Shown: positions 31,310-40,964 of the stretch, in pieces | Layout: the number at the start of each line of letters is the position of its first letter | How positions within the stretch are numbered: the stretch's first letter is position 1 | Assembly (NCBI GenBank): GCA_946406115.1 | Contig: OX291554.1 | Span: forward strand, 13,713,092 to 13,777,091 | Direction of reading: 5' to 3' | Length of the DNA stretch: 64,000 bases | Source of the DNA: Apoda limacodes | Taxonomy: Eukaryota > Arthropoda > Insecta > Lepidoptera > Limacodidae | Made by a program: the position numbers and the translations under genes | Notes under the pieces: generated by a model | Told to the model about the DNA's origin: nothing | Seen by the model: the letters and a program-made list of their open reading frames with translations, nothing else | Database searches by the model: none

Positions 31310-31811
31310 AAGCACAGGGGTTTATTGGGGTGGGATTCCTATGGCAACTCCTTGATTATAGTAGTAGCTGGTAGCGAATTTGTGTTTTCCCGTCCCATAC
31401 AAACTTTTACAGTCCCTTTTAAATTTTGTCGCTGTATCAAGCGTTGGAACTCCCATACTAACTTAATTTCGACAAAAATACGCAATGCTTACTAAGTCAG
31501 ACGCATATCTGATTAGCTTCATTAGAAAGCATTTAAATGTCTCTTAAGGTATGTTAATAAGTTAAGGCAGCGTTCGTAAGAAAAAAATTCGCTCGACTAT
31601 TTTTTCGTCGACTTTAGTTGCAAAATTGGTCGCCACGAAAAACCCTTTGATTTTAACTTACAAACGTATAGCCTATGTCCACCCTGAAAGTCCATTCTAA
31701 ATATTGGTTAAAGAATTTTTAAAATCAGATAAGTAGTTTCGGACTTTACCTCCAACATCCAAACTTACAAAATTACAGACTTACAAACGTTACCTCTTCC
31801 TAATATTAAGT
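31310..31811 (-). mobile_element. Helitron-like element, copy in paralogous segment 1
   Basis: The text from GGATTCCTATGGCAACTCC through CCTATGTCCACCCTGAAAGT, AAATCAGATAAGTAGTTTCG and AACGTTACCTCTTCCTAATA follows the reverse strand of a lepidopteran Helitron, with the 5' end on the right. The partner at 48543-48995 keeps the 3' terminus (ACTAGCTTTTGCCGGCGGC), which is degraded here. Because both segments carry it in the same place, it predates the duplication. Confidence 0.5.
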
Positions 31812-32116
31812 TTTTTTTAATAATTAGCTTTGCCTCTGGCAGACTTTTGCGACCGTTTTTACTTCACAGCTGCTGACTAGGTAATAATGCGCTATCCATC
31901 TCTATGTCTATGGTGTAAATGTGTTGTGTTGTATAGAGATGCTTTATATTTTCCCTGCGCAAGTGAAAGCTATGGTCATTACTCACTCGGCTTTATTACG
32001 CCATCGACTGGCAGATCGGGCTGAAATTCTGCCTCCTGCGTAATGATCAACTTAGCTAACTTGTATCTTAATATACCGTCTATTCTAAACAAATTTAAGT
32101 TACCTACAACCTTTTT

Positions 32117-32256
32117 TAACCCCCGACGCAAAAACAGAGGGTGTTATAAGTTCAACGTGTCTGTCTGTGTATCTGTGTATCTGTCTGTGGTATCGTAGCT
32201 CCCAAACGGATGAATTATTTGTTAGTTTTTAGAGTTTATTTTTTGTGTCGGGGGGT
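32117..32256. mobile_element. Short TIR element with CCCCCGACGCAAAAA ends
   Basis: The left end ACCCCCGACGCAAAAACAG is matched by an inverted right end TTTTTTGTGTCGGGGGGTTT. The interior contains TCTGTCTGTGTATCTGTGTA and GGTATCGTAGCTCCCAAACG. About 140 bases, non-autonomous. It sits exactly where the partner segment has a different element (49325-49618). Confidence 0.7.
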
Positions 32257-33132
32257 TTTTAAAAATTTTAATTTTACTTTGTAAATATGCATTATGTTTG
32301 AGATATTGCAAGTCTTTCTAGTCTAGGAAAAAAGTCAAAAATACAGCACGCAATAACTTGCGAGCTGTCGCGTAATTATTTGATACCTAGTCCTACAACT
32401 TTTGCAACGACAAATCCCGGCATTAAAAATAGTCTAAATTTTCGTCGTATTTTGTCTAACTTGATTGGACTACTTAACTATACTCAATTTGGAAATTATA
32501 AGCATAACCATTTTGCTTGGGTATCGTTTGTTGTTTTACATCCGAAGTCACCAAAAATAATACTCATAAAATACGTTATTTTCTCTTTGCTTCCAAAATA
32601 TTATTTATCTTTGGACCGAAGCTATATCGTAAACGAATATTTACGAAAACACGAGAGGTTACTTTACCGACAGGAGCCTTGTTCAGTGGCATAATTATGT
32701 GCCTAAGTATAGCATTATCTGACATTAAATATGGTACAGACTAACAGTGAAGTTCTCAAGAACAATTAAGTGATAGTAACTATAACTACACTTTAGTATC
32801 TTACTTCAATGTAAACCAGGATTAACAATTTCTTTAATTTAAATGAAATAATTCTTCAATTAAAGAAATTGTTTATCCTAACAAATTTACTGGCAGGTGA
32901 TAAAAATTTCACTAAAAAAAAGTTAAAAGTCGGCCAAGTGCATGTCGTATACGCACTAAATTAGGGTTGCGTAGAATGAAAATTATTGGGGATATCTAAA
33001 AACTTATGAACAATTCAAAAAAAAAATAATCTTAAAACCTCAAACGCATTTTGAAAGATTTTTTTTTTTTTTTTTTTTTTTTTATACCACTAAGGTGGCA
33101 AACAAGCCTACGGTCCGCCTGATGGTAAGCGG

Positions 33133-35379
33133 TCACCGTAGCCTATGGACGCTTGCAACACCAGGGGCATCACTCGCGCGTTGCCGACCCTTCAGAAATC
33201 TAATAACTTCTTTTTTGAAGAACCCCATACTGTAGTCCTTAGAGAAAACCTTGGCAGGGAGCTCATTCCACAACCCAAGGGTTCGCGGGAGGAAGTTTCT
33301 CTGAAACCGCACTGTTCGCGACCATTTTGGTTCCAAAGTGTGAGAATGAATTCCCTGTCGATGGCGAGCGGTGCGATGGTAGAAAGTAGCCGTGGGCATC
33401 ATTTCGAACAATTCCTCAGAACACAATCCATTGTACAAGCGGTAGAACACACACAGGGAGGCAAAGTCTCTCCTCAGACTTAAGGGTTCGATACCGCAAG
33501 TGAGTTTGGGATCGTCGACAATTCTCACAGCCCGTCGCTGAACCGAGTCAAAAATGCCAAGCTGGTATCCGGGTGCACCCGCCCAGAGATGGCAGCAGTA
33601 CTCCATATGGGGCCGGACTTGCGACTTGTAAAGTAGCAACCTTTGCCCCGACGTGAAGTACTGCTTCGCTCTGTTGAGTACACCAAGTTTTTTGGACGCC
33701 AGCTTTACCTTGCCTAGCAAATGATCTCGGAACTGAACATCGCTGGAGATGTCAACGCCAAGGATCCCAATGCTCTTGGAGATAGAGAGGGGAGTGTTCT
33801 GGAATTGTGGGACTACAGTGAATGGGGTTTTCTTAGCGGTGAACGCGCAGACTTGTGTCTTTGAAGGGTTGAATCGGACCAAGTTTTCCCGCCCCCAGTC
33901 AGAGACCTTGGACAGACCGATCTCGATTTGAGACACAAGTTCTTCACGCTTTTCCTCCACAACGGAACGTGGGATGCTTGCACGGCCCGTGTAATAAGCG
34001 TCTCCAGTACTGTCATCTGCATAGCAATGTATGTTGTTGATGTCCAACATATCATTGATGTGCAGTAGAAACAGCGTAGGAGACAGCACAGAGCCTTGCG
34101 GGACACCAGCATTAATGTCCATGCTATCAGAGCAACTACCGTCAACTACGGCTCGTATGCTTCTGCCGGACAAAAAGCTAGCCACCCATTTGCACAAACC
34201 CTCGGGCACTCCGTAAGAAGGCAACTTCGATAGAAGACCCCGGTGCCAGACCCGATCGAACGCCTTCGCTATGTCTAGGCTACATGCCAATGCCTCCCCC
34301 TGACTCTCAATGGCTAGTGCCCATCGGTGTGTGAGATACACTAGAAGGTCACCAGTTGAGCGACCGTGGCGAAAGCCATATTGACGGTCACTGATCAGGT
34401 CGTGTTTTTCTAGGTATCTCAAAAGCTGTGTGTTGATCACACGCTCCATCACCTTGGAGAGGAGAGAGGTTATAGCGATAGGCCTGTAATTCGATGGATC
34501 TGATCTATCGCCCTTTTTGGGCACCGGGTGCACATTTGCAGTCTTCCATGAAGACGGAAATTGCCTAGTGTGGTAGGAAAGCGTGAAGAGGCGCGTGAGT
34601 ACAGGACATAACTCAGGAGCACACTGCTTAAGCACCACTGCTGGTATGCCGTCTGGCCCACTCGACTTATGAACGTCTAGGGAAAGCAACGCCCGCCGGA
34701 CCTCGCGCTGTGTTATAGTGATTTCCGGCATGGTCTTACCGCACCACGGTAAAGTAGGTGGTACAGCGCCTTCGTCGTTCACATTCGAGTTAGAGGCAAA
34801 GAGACTGCCCAATAGATCGGCTTTCTCTTTTGCACTGTGGGCCAAGTCACCATCGGTCTTTCGCAGTGGTGGTAATGACGACTGGCAGAAGTTCCCCTCG
34901 GCAGCTTTAGCGAGCGACCAGAAAGCACGACTCCCAGAAGGATAGCTCGCAAGTCGCCCACCTATTTTGCCGATGAATTGGAATTTTGCTCTGGCAGTTG
35001 CTTTCTTACTGAACCTCGAGGCAGCATTTAATTTGCGTTTTAACTCAGAAATATTCGGATCCTTATTATTACGAGCCGTGGTCCAAGCCTCATACGCAGT
35101 TTGCTTAAGAATTTTAGCTTCTCTGCAAGGCCTATTAAACCACGGTCGTTTTTTGACGCCGGCAGCTACTCGCAGGTTAGGAATGAAACATTCCATACCA
35201 GCGAGGATTGTCTCAGTGACTGCGGCTGCGCAGACGTCAGGATCTTCTGAGCTATAGCAGATCTGCCTCCACGGGTACGATGCATAAAATTCTCGCAATC
35301 CATCCCAGTCTGCCGACTTATAATGCCACACACGACGCCAATTAGTTGGCCCAGAAGGATCGGGTTGTGTGCATGACAA
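33133..35379 (-). CDS. LINE ORF2, reverse transcriptase part
   Basis: The frame of 748 codons is open. It contains an RT-proximal linker (1-230, with FWSLAKAAEGNF), then RT blocks in order: HKSSGPDGIPAVVLK (about 237-251), SNYRPIAITSLLSKVMERV (296-314), QYGFRHGRSTGDLL (333-346), CSLDIAKAFDRVWHRGLL (366-383, first catalytic Asp), NAGVPQGSVLSPTLFLLHIN (423-442), CYADDSTGD (452-460, catalytic DD), WGRENLVRFNPSKTQVC (495-511), then ILGVDISSD and the thumb/C-terminal part with PHMEYCCHLWAGAPGYQLG. The start given is the first Met after the frameshift, not a natural start. All catalytic residues are present, so the RT itself appears intact. It would copy the element RNA at the nicked target site. 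Confidence 0.95.
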   Translation of the reverse strand: MSCTQPDPSGPTNWRRVWHYKSADWDGLREFYASYPWRQICYSSEDPDVCAAAVTETILAGMECFIPNLRVAAGVKKRPWFNRPCREAKILKQTAYEAWTTARNNKDPNISELKRKLNAASRFSKKATARAKFQFIGKIGGRLASYPSGSRAFWSLAKAAEGNFCQSSLPPLRKTDGDLAHSAKEKADLLGSLFASNSNVNDEGAVPPTLPWCGKTMPEITITQREVRRALLSLDVHKSSGPDGIPAVVLKQCAPELCPVLTRLFTLSYHTRQFPSSWKTANVHPVPKKGDRSDPSNYRPIAITSLLSKVMERVINTQLLRYLEKHDLISDRQYGFRHGRSTGDLLVYLTHRWALAIESQGEALACSLDIAKAFDRVWHRGLLSKLPSYGVPEGLCKWVASFLSGRSIRAVVDGSCSDSMDINAGVPQGSVLSPTLFLLHINDMLDINNIHCYADDSTGDAYYTGRASIPRSVVEEKREELVSQIEIGLSKVSDWGRENLVRFNPSKTQVCAFTAKKTPFTVVPQFQNTPLSISKSIGILGVDISSDVQFRDHLLGKVKLASKKLGVLNRAKQYFTSGQRLLLYKSQVRPHMEYCCHLWAGAPGYQLGIFDSVQRRAVRIVDDPKLTCGIEPLSLRRDFASLCVFYRLYNGLCSEELFEMMPTATFYHRTARHRQGIHSHTLEPKWSRTVRFQRNFLPRTLGLWNELPAKVFSKDYSMGFFKKEVIRFLKGRQRASDAPGVASVHRLR

Positions 35380-36098
35380 TCGAGTCCGGATGAGACAGTG
35401 GTCGAGGAGCCAAGAGGCGCATCCACTGAGACGGAGTATCCATCCGGACGTGTAGTCAGCAGAAGGTCCAGTAAGGAGCTTGTATGGTCCTCTATATCTG
35501 GTATTCTCGTTGGAGAAAGTACCAGCTGAGAGAATCCATAGGTCAGAGCAAATTCATGAGCAGATATCCCTGCATAGTTATTGGTTCGAGAACTGAGCCA
35601 CTCACGATGGTGGGCGTTAAAGTCTCCCAAAATAACTACTTCTGCTGTAGGATATTGCTCTAGAACTTTGTCAGTCGTCAAACTCAGGTGCGTGAAGAGT
35701 CGAGTTACGTCCGTGTCACCGCTATGAGACCTGTATAGGCACGCATAGATACGAGTGTGGCCCCCATGATCTACGCGCACCCACAATATCGACAGGTCCC
35801 TGTCTTCAAGGCTATGAAGTCGGCGACAGCAGATATCCTCCCGGACGAACATACATACACCGGCACGACTCAAAAAATTGTGCTCGAGTTTGTAGCCGGG
35901 ATAACGAAGGTATGATGTGTCGGCCGGGCAGGATATCTGCGTCTCCGTTAGAAAAAGAATGGTTGGCTGCGCAGTCTCGAGATGGTGATGGACTGCGTTA
36001 AGATTTGCGTGAATACCCCTTATGTTGCAAAAATCTACATTATATGTGGATGGAGTAACCGCTGTCAAAACTCTTTTCTTTTTTCTGTTCCTGGCCAT
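35166..36098 (-). CDS. LINE ORF2, N-terminal endonuclease part (frameshifted at its end)
   Basis: The open frame is 310 codons from an ATG (MARNRKKKRVLTAVTPS). About residues 20-240 form an APE-like (exonuclease-endonuclease-phosphatase) domain that would nick target DNA. Visible motifs are FCNIRGIHANL (Asn near residue 25), LTETQIS (catalytic Glu52), YACLYRSH (about 118-125) and ILGDFNAHHREW (Asp159 and Asn161). The final S/T-D-H box is lost because one base is missing after 35403; from there the frame reads STTVSSGLDC instead of the SSDHCLVRT seen in copy B. The remaining 70 or so residues are out-of-frame translation. The basic N-terminus (RNRKKKR) may help nucleic-acid binding or nuclear entry (inference). 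The natural protein would continue into the RT frame at 33133-35379. Confidence 0.92.
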   Translation of the reverse strand: MARNRKKKRVLTAVTPSTYNVDFCNIRGIHANLNAVHHHLETAQPTILFLTETQISCPADTSYLRYPGYKLEHNFLSRAGVCMFVREDICCRRLHSLEDRDLSILWVRVDHGGHTRIYACLYRSHSGDTDVTRLFTHLSLTTDKVLEQYPTAEVVILGDFNAHHREWLSSRTNNYAGISAHEFALTYGFSQLVLSPTRIPDIEDHTSSLLDLLLTTRPDGYSVSVDAPLGSSTTVSSGLDCHAHNPILLGQLIGVVCGIISRQTGMDCENFMHRTRGGRSAIAQKILTSAQPQSLRQSSLVWNVSFLTCE

Positions 36099-36727
36099 TT
36101 TGTTTGAAGTAACTTAGACTACGGATGAGGATTCACTGCACAGACAGCTTAGAAGACAAAAAGTTGCGGTACTAAGACTGCCGAAGCTCAACACAGATGA
36201 TGCGGTTGCTGGCACGGCGGGCGGAAGGGCCCCTGATCCCCCTCTGTTGTAGTAGCCGGGTCCACTCCGGTCTCCTTCTCCGGCACGACTACTACTTCAG
36301 AGACTTTACACAGGTTGGCGGATCAGCCTCCCAGGGCGGAGATTAAGTGATCCCTGGGTTCGGGAACCCGTTCAACCTGCGGGCGGCCAGCGGTCAGCCG
36401 TTTCATCAGGTCTCCCTGACCGCCGAACCAGCACGCCGCGTCTACGCCGAGCAATGACAGCAACAAGCACCGTCGGTCCTCCGCTGTCCGCGCAGCGAAT
36501 CCTCAAAGAGAGAGCTCTGGCAACCTTACTCACCGCCAGGAACACAACACTACTCAATGTTAGTGTTATTGTGGCCGCGGTTTTCTGTAAGGTGGAGGTA
36601 CTTCCCCAGTTCGGGCCGCTCATTCGAGCAAGTACTCGCTATGCCCCGCTTTATTTGTTCGGGCAGCTTATTCGAGCGAATACTTGCAGTGCCCTACCTC
36701 TCTTTATTCGAGCGAATACTTGCAGTT
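36099..36727 (-). promoter_or_regulatory. LINE 5' untranslated region with short tandem repeats
   Basis: A GC-rich leader precedes the endonuclease frame. At its outer edge (36627-36727) a motif of about 20 bases, ATTCGAGCRARTACTYGC, occurs three times at spacings of about 50 and 43 bases. The equivalent region of copy B (13220-13317) has two. Non-LTR retrotransposons carry internal promoters here, so the repeats could be promoter elements (inference). A minus-strand frame of 83 codons within it is Arg-rich and not a recognisable ORF1. Confidence 0.55.
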
Positions 36728-37015
36728 AGATTAGATTCTAATATCGCCACACATGATGGTGTAAAATATTTTTTCATCCCTCGATTAAATGTATGGAGAG
36801 CTACTCTTAAATGGCGGTACACAAAATCCATATCTTGATATACTTTCATTTGCATCTACCCAAAGTCAGCGAAATTAACGAATTAAAATGGTTCCATTTT
36901 TGCCATTTTGCAACGGAACCATGAAAAGGAATACTTTATGTAACTTAGCAATGATCGCATGTAGGTTCTACTATTGTCTGACATATCCCTTGCTACACGT
37001 TGCTCTTGCATATTT
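36728..37015. other. Spacer
   Basis: No gene recognised. Confidence 0.4.
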
Positions 37016-37210
37016 GTGGCGTATAATACAAGTTGCATAACAGCGAACTTAGTGTGTAACCAGCATTAGTGCCTTTAGGCATTGTTTTAATATGCATCAT
37101 AGACAGGTAAATAATAAACTTTTATTTAAGTTAAATTTAAGCGCTAAATACATGTTGCACAGTGGCGAACTTATAGTGTGTAACCAGGCAAAGTGCCTTT
37201 AGGCAATCTT
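37016..37210 (-). repeat. Two minisatellite-like units (partner 52681-52918)
   Basis: The unit reads, on the minus strand, GCCT..AGGCACT..GCTGGTTACACACTAA then GTTCGC.GTTATGCAAC or GTTCGCCACTGTGCAACATG and TATTTAGCGC. It occurs at about 37020-37083 and 37139-37207, with a decayed third at 36990-37030. Three units in the opposite orientation lie at 52681-52918. Confidence 0.75.
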
Positions 37211-38080
37211 GTCACGTTGATTTAGGGTGACATCTTAAATAATAAAAAAATTAATTTAGAAATAAATAATTAATATAAATAAACTTAAGTTATGTAGCAG
37301 AATGATTATATAGAAGTATGTAGAAAGGTCGGGGTTCTTTTTCTGACTAGCAGTGGTCTTCGAATTGCATCGAGAATTGGTCTACTTAGGTATGATAGGC
37401 TTTCCTGTGTGTTGAAGTTCACCACGGCGGCGGCGGCAGCAGAGTAAAATTTAGAAATCGCCTGCTGGTAGACTGCAGGTTTCAACACGACGTACCAGTG
37501 GTTTTATTCACCGGCTTTGTAGGTAGAAATGAAAAAAAAACCCCTATAGTTTAGGGGTTTTTCACTAGTAAATATTTAGAAGTACTTTTAGAGGCAATTT
37601 AGTATAAGGTAAAATATCTTATCTTTAATACAAAATGTATATAGCATATCTTGCCGATAGCTGGTAAGGTGTGAGTGTGGTCGAGGCAGCTAGACCAAGT
37701 GGCGCGCGCACGAAACTCGCCAAACCGGTTCAGAGGTAGACGGGCGATAATGTTAGGTGATATAGATATCTACTAATAGAAATAATTTACTTGTCCTTTA
37801 TAAGTTTTGAAAGATTTTAGTTTAATGTGTATTATTTAATTGTTAGTGAGTATTATTAATTTTTTTTTGTATTTTAGCATAAATTGTTATATTGTTTAGA
37901 TATAGAAAATACAAACTAGATTTAAGTATTTAGAACTAATTAGCTTAAGTTTTAATAGTATTAAGGTAATATAATTAAATTCAATTATGTTTTATTTTTA
38001 TTAAGTATTTTATTTACCACGAAGTTTTAACGTAAGCGTTACAATCTCTTCAATAATTATAATAAATAAACCCGATAACG
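37211..38080. other. AT-rich stretch without a recognisable gene
   Basis: No gene supported. A hairpin AAAAACCCCTATAGTTTAGG then GGTTTTT lies at 37532-37561 (12-base arms, 4-base loop). A (CGG)n-like run sits at 37425-37438. Confidence 0.45.
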
Positions 38081-38082
38081 AA

Positions 38083-38235
38083 TTCTGTACAGGAATCTCT
38101 ACAGATATTGGTCCTTTCCCTTGTGCGTTCCCTTCAGTTCATAATTGCGGTGTCAAACTATGTTAGTTTAGGAATGCATAGGTTGCTTGCCTTTTATGGG
38201 CAAACTGTTGGGTATCTAAGCGAACATAGATAATT
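38083..38235 (+). repeat. GGAATGCATAGGTTGC repeat family, copy 1
   Basis: Shares TTGCGGTGTCRAACTATGYT, GGAATGCATAGGTTGC and GGGYAAACTRTTKGGTATYYAAG with 55150-55275 (plus) and with the reverse strand of 52205-52350. All three begin with an AACCCGATAAYGAATTCTGTAC-like edge. Confidence 0.7.
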
Positions 38236-38929
38236 TAAAAATTGAAAACCAAATTTTAAATATTTCTATATAAACTAACAATAAGTACTGTAGAGGTTAC
38301 GACCTCTTGTTAAGTGTAAAGGAAGTAAATATGCTAGCGAACGTTTTTCACGCAGCAAAAAATTTGTAGTGGTTTTATGAAAATATAATAGATGGTGTCA
38401 GTGCGTTTTTAAATAAAAACAATTGGAATTTAGTGTTTGTCAGTATTTTTACATTGATTGACATTCCAGTGAAAATTATAGATCGGACAAGTCTATATAA
38501 ATTTGGAGGGTCGATTCCTGTCTCTATCAGGGAGCCCTAGAATTTGTAGAATGGCCTAATATTGCCAGTAGACTTAGGGTAAGATACTCCAGTATCCAAA
38601 ATGCACTAAGCATCGCCACCATTGCGATTAAATGTAGATATTACCCAATGTACCGATACGACGACCCGAGGCCTATTGAAGGATGGCCTAATGAAAGAAG
38701 ACGTACTGCAGATAAGTTTAAAATTGTATAATAAATCTCCTAGGTAGTAAATTAGTCTAAAGGATGTATACTTTTGTGGCGATTGAAAAGAACATCTGAA
38801 TACATAAAAGAACTCCCGATGTCGTCTTTTTATTAGCAGAGATCCCGATACCTAATAAGAAATAGGTAGAAGTAGCTTCTTTACGCCCCCGCACGCTGCA
38901 GTACTTATGAGTATACCTTTACGGCTTTT
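38236..38929. other. Interior of a possible composite repeat
   Basis: No gene. The stretch separates two repeat families that are directly adjacent at 51890-52350 in the inverse order, so it may be the interior of a longer parental element. The segment 38286-38330 recurs at 15465-15510. A GGGTCGATTCCTG motif at 38510 resembles a B box but has no A box. Confidence 0.35.
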
Positions 38930-39040
38930 ATACCCGGTAGGTGTCGCCACATAAACACCCACATCATAATGTGGGGGACAACTGCTTTTTATCTCTTACT
39001 TTGTAACTGCGCGACAGAGAGTAAGCCTTTCACCGTAACG
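38930..39040 (-). repeat. GTGGGGG repeat family, copy 2
   Basis: The reverse strand matches 52028-52135: GGCTTACWCTCTGTCRCGCA then GTTACAAAGT, and CCCCACATTATGATGTGGGT. The last part is itself a perfect palindrome (CCCACATCATAATGTGGG). Confidence 0.68.
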
Positions 39041-40045
39041 CCGTAACCGTAAAACTCCCTTTTCTGTTCTGACTCTAAGTTGTGGCAAAAAGTCAAAAAA
39101 TGTGACTATGAAACGGTAAAAACGTTAATTCCATACAAAAAAATTACATTTTCAAGACATTATAGTATAAATTACTTAAGAAGTATAGAACAAATATATC
39201 TCATAGTAATGTATATGATATTGTCTAATTATGTAAAGCGCATTTACATACACAACGTAAGTATTACAGAAATTAGCTTTCTGGCCTATATCACCCTCTA
39301 AAGAGATATGCAAGAAGATATATTATTTTGTGCTTTATTAAGTTTATTTAGCAGCAGATACAATATAATATAATAATAGTATTTGCAGTGACAGCGGTAA
39401 AGCTACAAGAATATACTCTGACATTTTCACAATTAATAGTTTTAAAATAAAATCTAGTTCTTTATATTAAACGAAAAGGGAGACCGCCACGGCATTTAAA
39501 TGTAATTAATATTGTACTGTGATTGAGTTGATCTGACAAAATAAAATGTGATGCTCGAATGTTCTACCCAATGGCTTTATTACGTTGACACAGCCATTCT
39601 ACCATGAAATATGCCTCCCTCAGGTAATGATGGACGCAGATTGCCTTTGTGGGTCCCTTGATTTACGCAGTAAATTTAAACAAGCAAATAAAAATTAAAA
39701 GAGGGTTCTGTACGTCCAAAGAAAATTAAACAACAAAAAATATAATTCATATAAAAACATAAAAAACAATAAGAGACTTATGGTAGAGGTAGTGTCATAA
39801 GCAACAAGTTTTTTTTTTAACTCATCGCACGTCCGGTTAATTAGTTAGTGCCGATTATAGGATTACAGAAGCTTAAGATAGATCTTTAAGCTTCTTTATT
39901 CCTATATAATCTGCTAGCGAAAATTAACTTTTCCCTCTTCCAGCCCAGATATCTTTACATTTGTCTTCAACATGCTCGCGTTGATGATTGCCAGGGTCAA
40001 TTGTTTTAGATAGGTGAATCTCTGTCACTTTGGACCCCCTTTTTT
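39041..40045. other. AT-rich stretch without a recognisable gene
   Basis: No gene supported. A small perfect hairpin, AGAAGCTTAA ... TTAAGCTTCT, lies at 39866-39894. A piece at 39383-39402 (TTTGCAGTGACAGCGGTAAA) matches the start of the repeat at 53405. Confidence 0.4.
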
Positions 40046-40048
40046 GTA

Positions 40049-40285
40049 TACTAAGCTTTTGCTAGCGGTTCCGCGTGCGTTAAATTTAGGTATGGGCATA
40101 GGATTTCTACGGCTATACCTTGATGTAAGAATGTTTGCTATTGCAAACTACAGCTGTAGCTATAGTTTGCCTTAATGAACTTCGGTTTTAGTTATTCCTG
40201 CGGGATAAAAAGTAGCCTTTGTCCTTTTCTGTATCCTGAACTATTTCTATACCAAATTCGTTGCGTCGTGAAGGAAGGATGAACG
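40049..40285 (-). mobile_element. Helitron-type remnant
   Basis: The plus strand reads ACTAAGCTTTTGCTAGCGG then TTCCGCGTGCGTTAAATTTA, i.e. the reverse of a lepidopteran Helitron 3' end, with CTAG altered to CTTAG. It is followed by GCGGGATAAAAAGTAGCCTT, then TGTCC..CTGAACTATTTCTATACC and AAATTCGTTGC, typical body phrases. The 5' end is missing. Confidence 0.6.
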
Positions 40286-40806
40286 GACAAAGTCACTGTT
40301 GAATTATCCTTTAGGTAAATTAAAATTAATGTAAACTAACCGTGTTAAAATAATCTACCACTAAGCCTTTTTTTGCTGAGCATTATATAAATAAACTCTG
40401 ACGGCGAGTACCTACAAATGGGAGCCGTTTGTAATGTGCTTCGATTAACGACGTGCATTATTTAAAGTGGTTGTAATTATAGTCGTGAAAAATCTAGATT
40501 AACAAGAACGAAACGCTTTATTTCGGATATTTTGCTTTGAGCACGGTTAAAACATATTTAAATAGAAGTTAATTTCTTTGTAAAAGAGAAGATTTGTCAA
40601 AGTAAAACGTTGTTGTATTGTATATCATATGTATGATATACATACCTTATGCATGGAACATAAATCCTAAGTTTTATTTATGACAAAAGGTTTTGGACTA
40701 CACATTAAAAAAAAAGAGTTTACTCAATTCTTAAAGGTGAAGTTAATTTTTAACCGACTATAATAAAGGGGAAGGATCTATGTTCGACGGGTATATTTTT
40801 CTTATG
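40286..40806. other. AT-rich stretch without a recognisable gene
   Basis: Nothing recognised. A palindrome (TATATCATATGTATGATATA) lies at 40620-40641. Confidence 0.4.
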
Positions 40807-40964
40807 TACACGGAAAAAAAAACTTGAAAATTTCTTTACACTAAGAGATTATAATTTCTTGGGATATTTGTTGCTGTGAAAATAAAATTAATTTGAACTA
40901 AATTTGCAATTTTCAGTATAAAAACATGACATCCTTAATGATAATTAAATATACTTCTTTGCCT

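Larger units (their letters stand above)
27095..33015. repeat. Long paralogous segment, copy 1 (partner 45778-50465)
   Basis: Collinear blocks shared with the partner are 27095-27290 with 45778-45965, 30165-30330 with 46317-46480, about 30950-31310 with 47998-48475, 31320-32115 with 48585-49325, and 32270-33015 with 49618-50285. Examples of shared text are TAGATTAAACAAAYGAGGCG, ACGTGTGGTCACGTGCTAGC and TTTTCGAGAGYCTTTGGTCT. This copy also contains insertions lacking in the partner: an RTE tail, LINE copies E and G, Helitron sequence at 29 kb and a small TIR element at 32.1 kb. LINE copy A is inserted at its right edge. A third, weaker match at 56560-56960 suggests that the segment may be a multi-copy repeat. 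Confidence 0.8.
33059..36727 (-). mobile_element. LINE copy A: near-complete Jockey/CR1-type non-LTR retrotransposon
   Basis: On the minus strand: a GC-rich 5' untranslated region of about 630 bases (36727-36099) with two or three repeats of TTATTCGAGCGAATACTTGC at its very start, ORF2 with endonuclease then RT (36098-33133), a 3' untranslated region of about 50 bases containing TTGTTTGCCACCTTAGTGGT, and a poly(A) of 25 (T-run 33059-33083). The pentamer AGATT stands on both sides (33055-33059 and 36728-36732) and may be the target duplication. There is no ORF1 (no gag/zinc-knuckle frame); the 5' region has only a short R-rich frame. Eight other copies, B-H plus the small one inside C, lie in this window. 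Confidence 0.93.

Noticed and set aside
32155..32190. CRISPR-like or satellite array in the GTCTGTCTGTGTATCTG tract, and the CCGTCCGTCC tracts
   Set aside because: Simple short-period repeats inside mobile elements; no unique spacers, and the genome is eukaryotic.
32380..32694. A 104-codon frame with a partly conserved counterpart at 49640-49853
   Set aside because: The similarity is that of the paralogous segments as a whole. The counterpart is interrupted, the antisense frame is equally open, and codon-level conservation is not evident.
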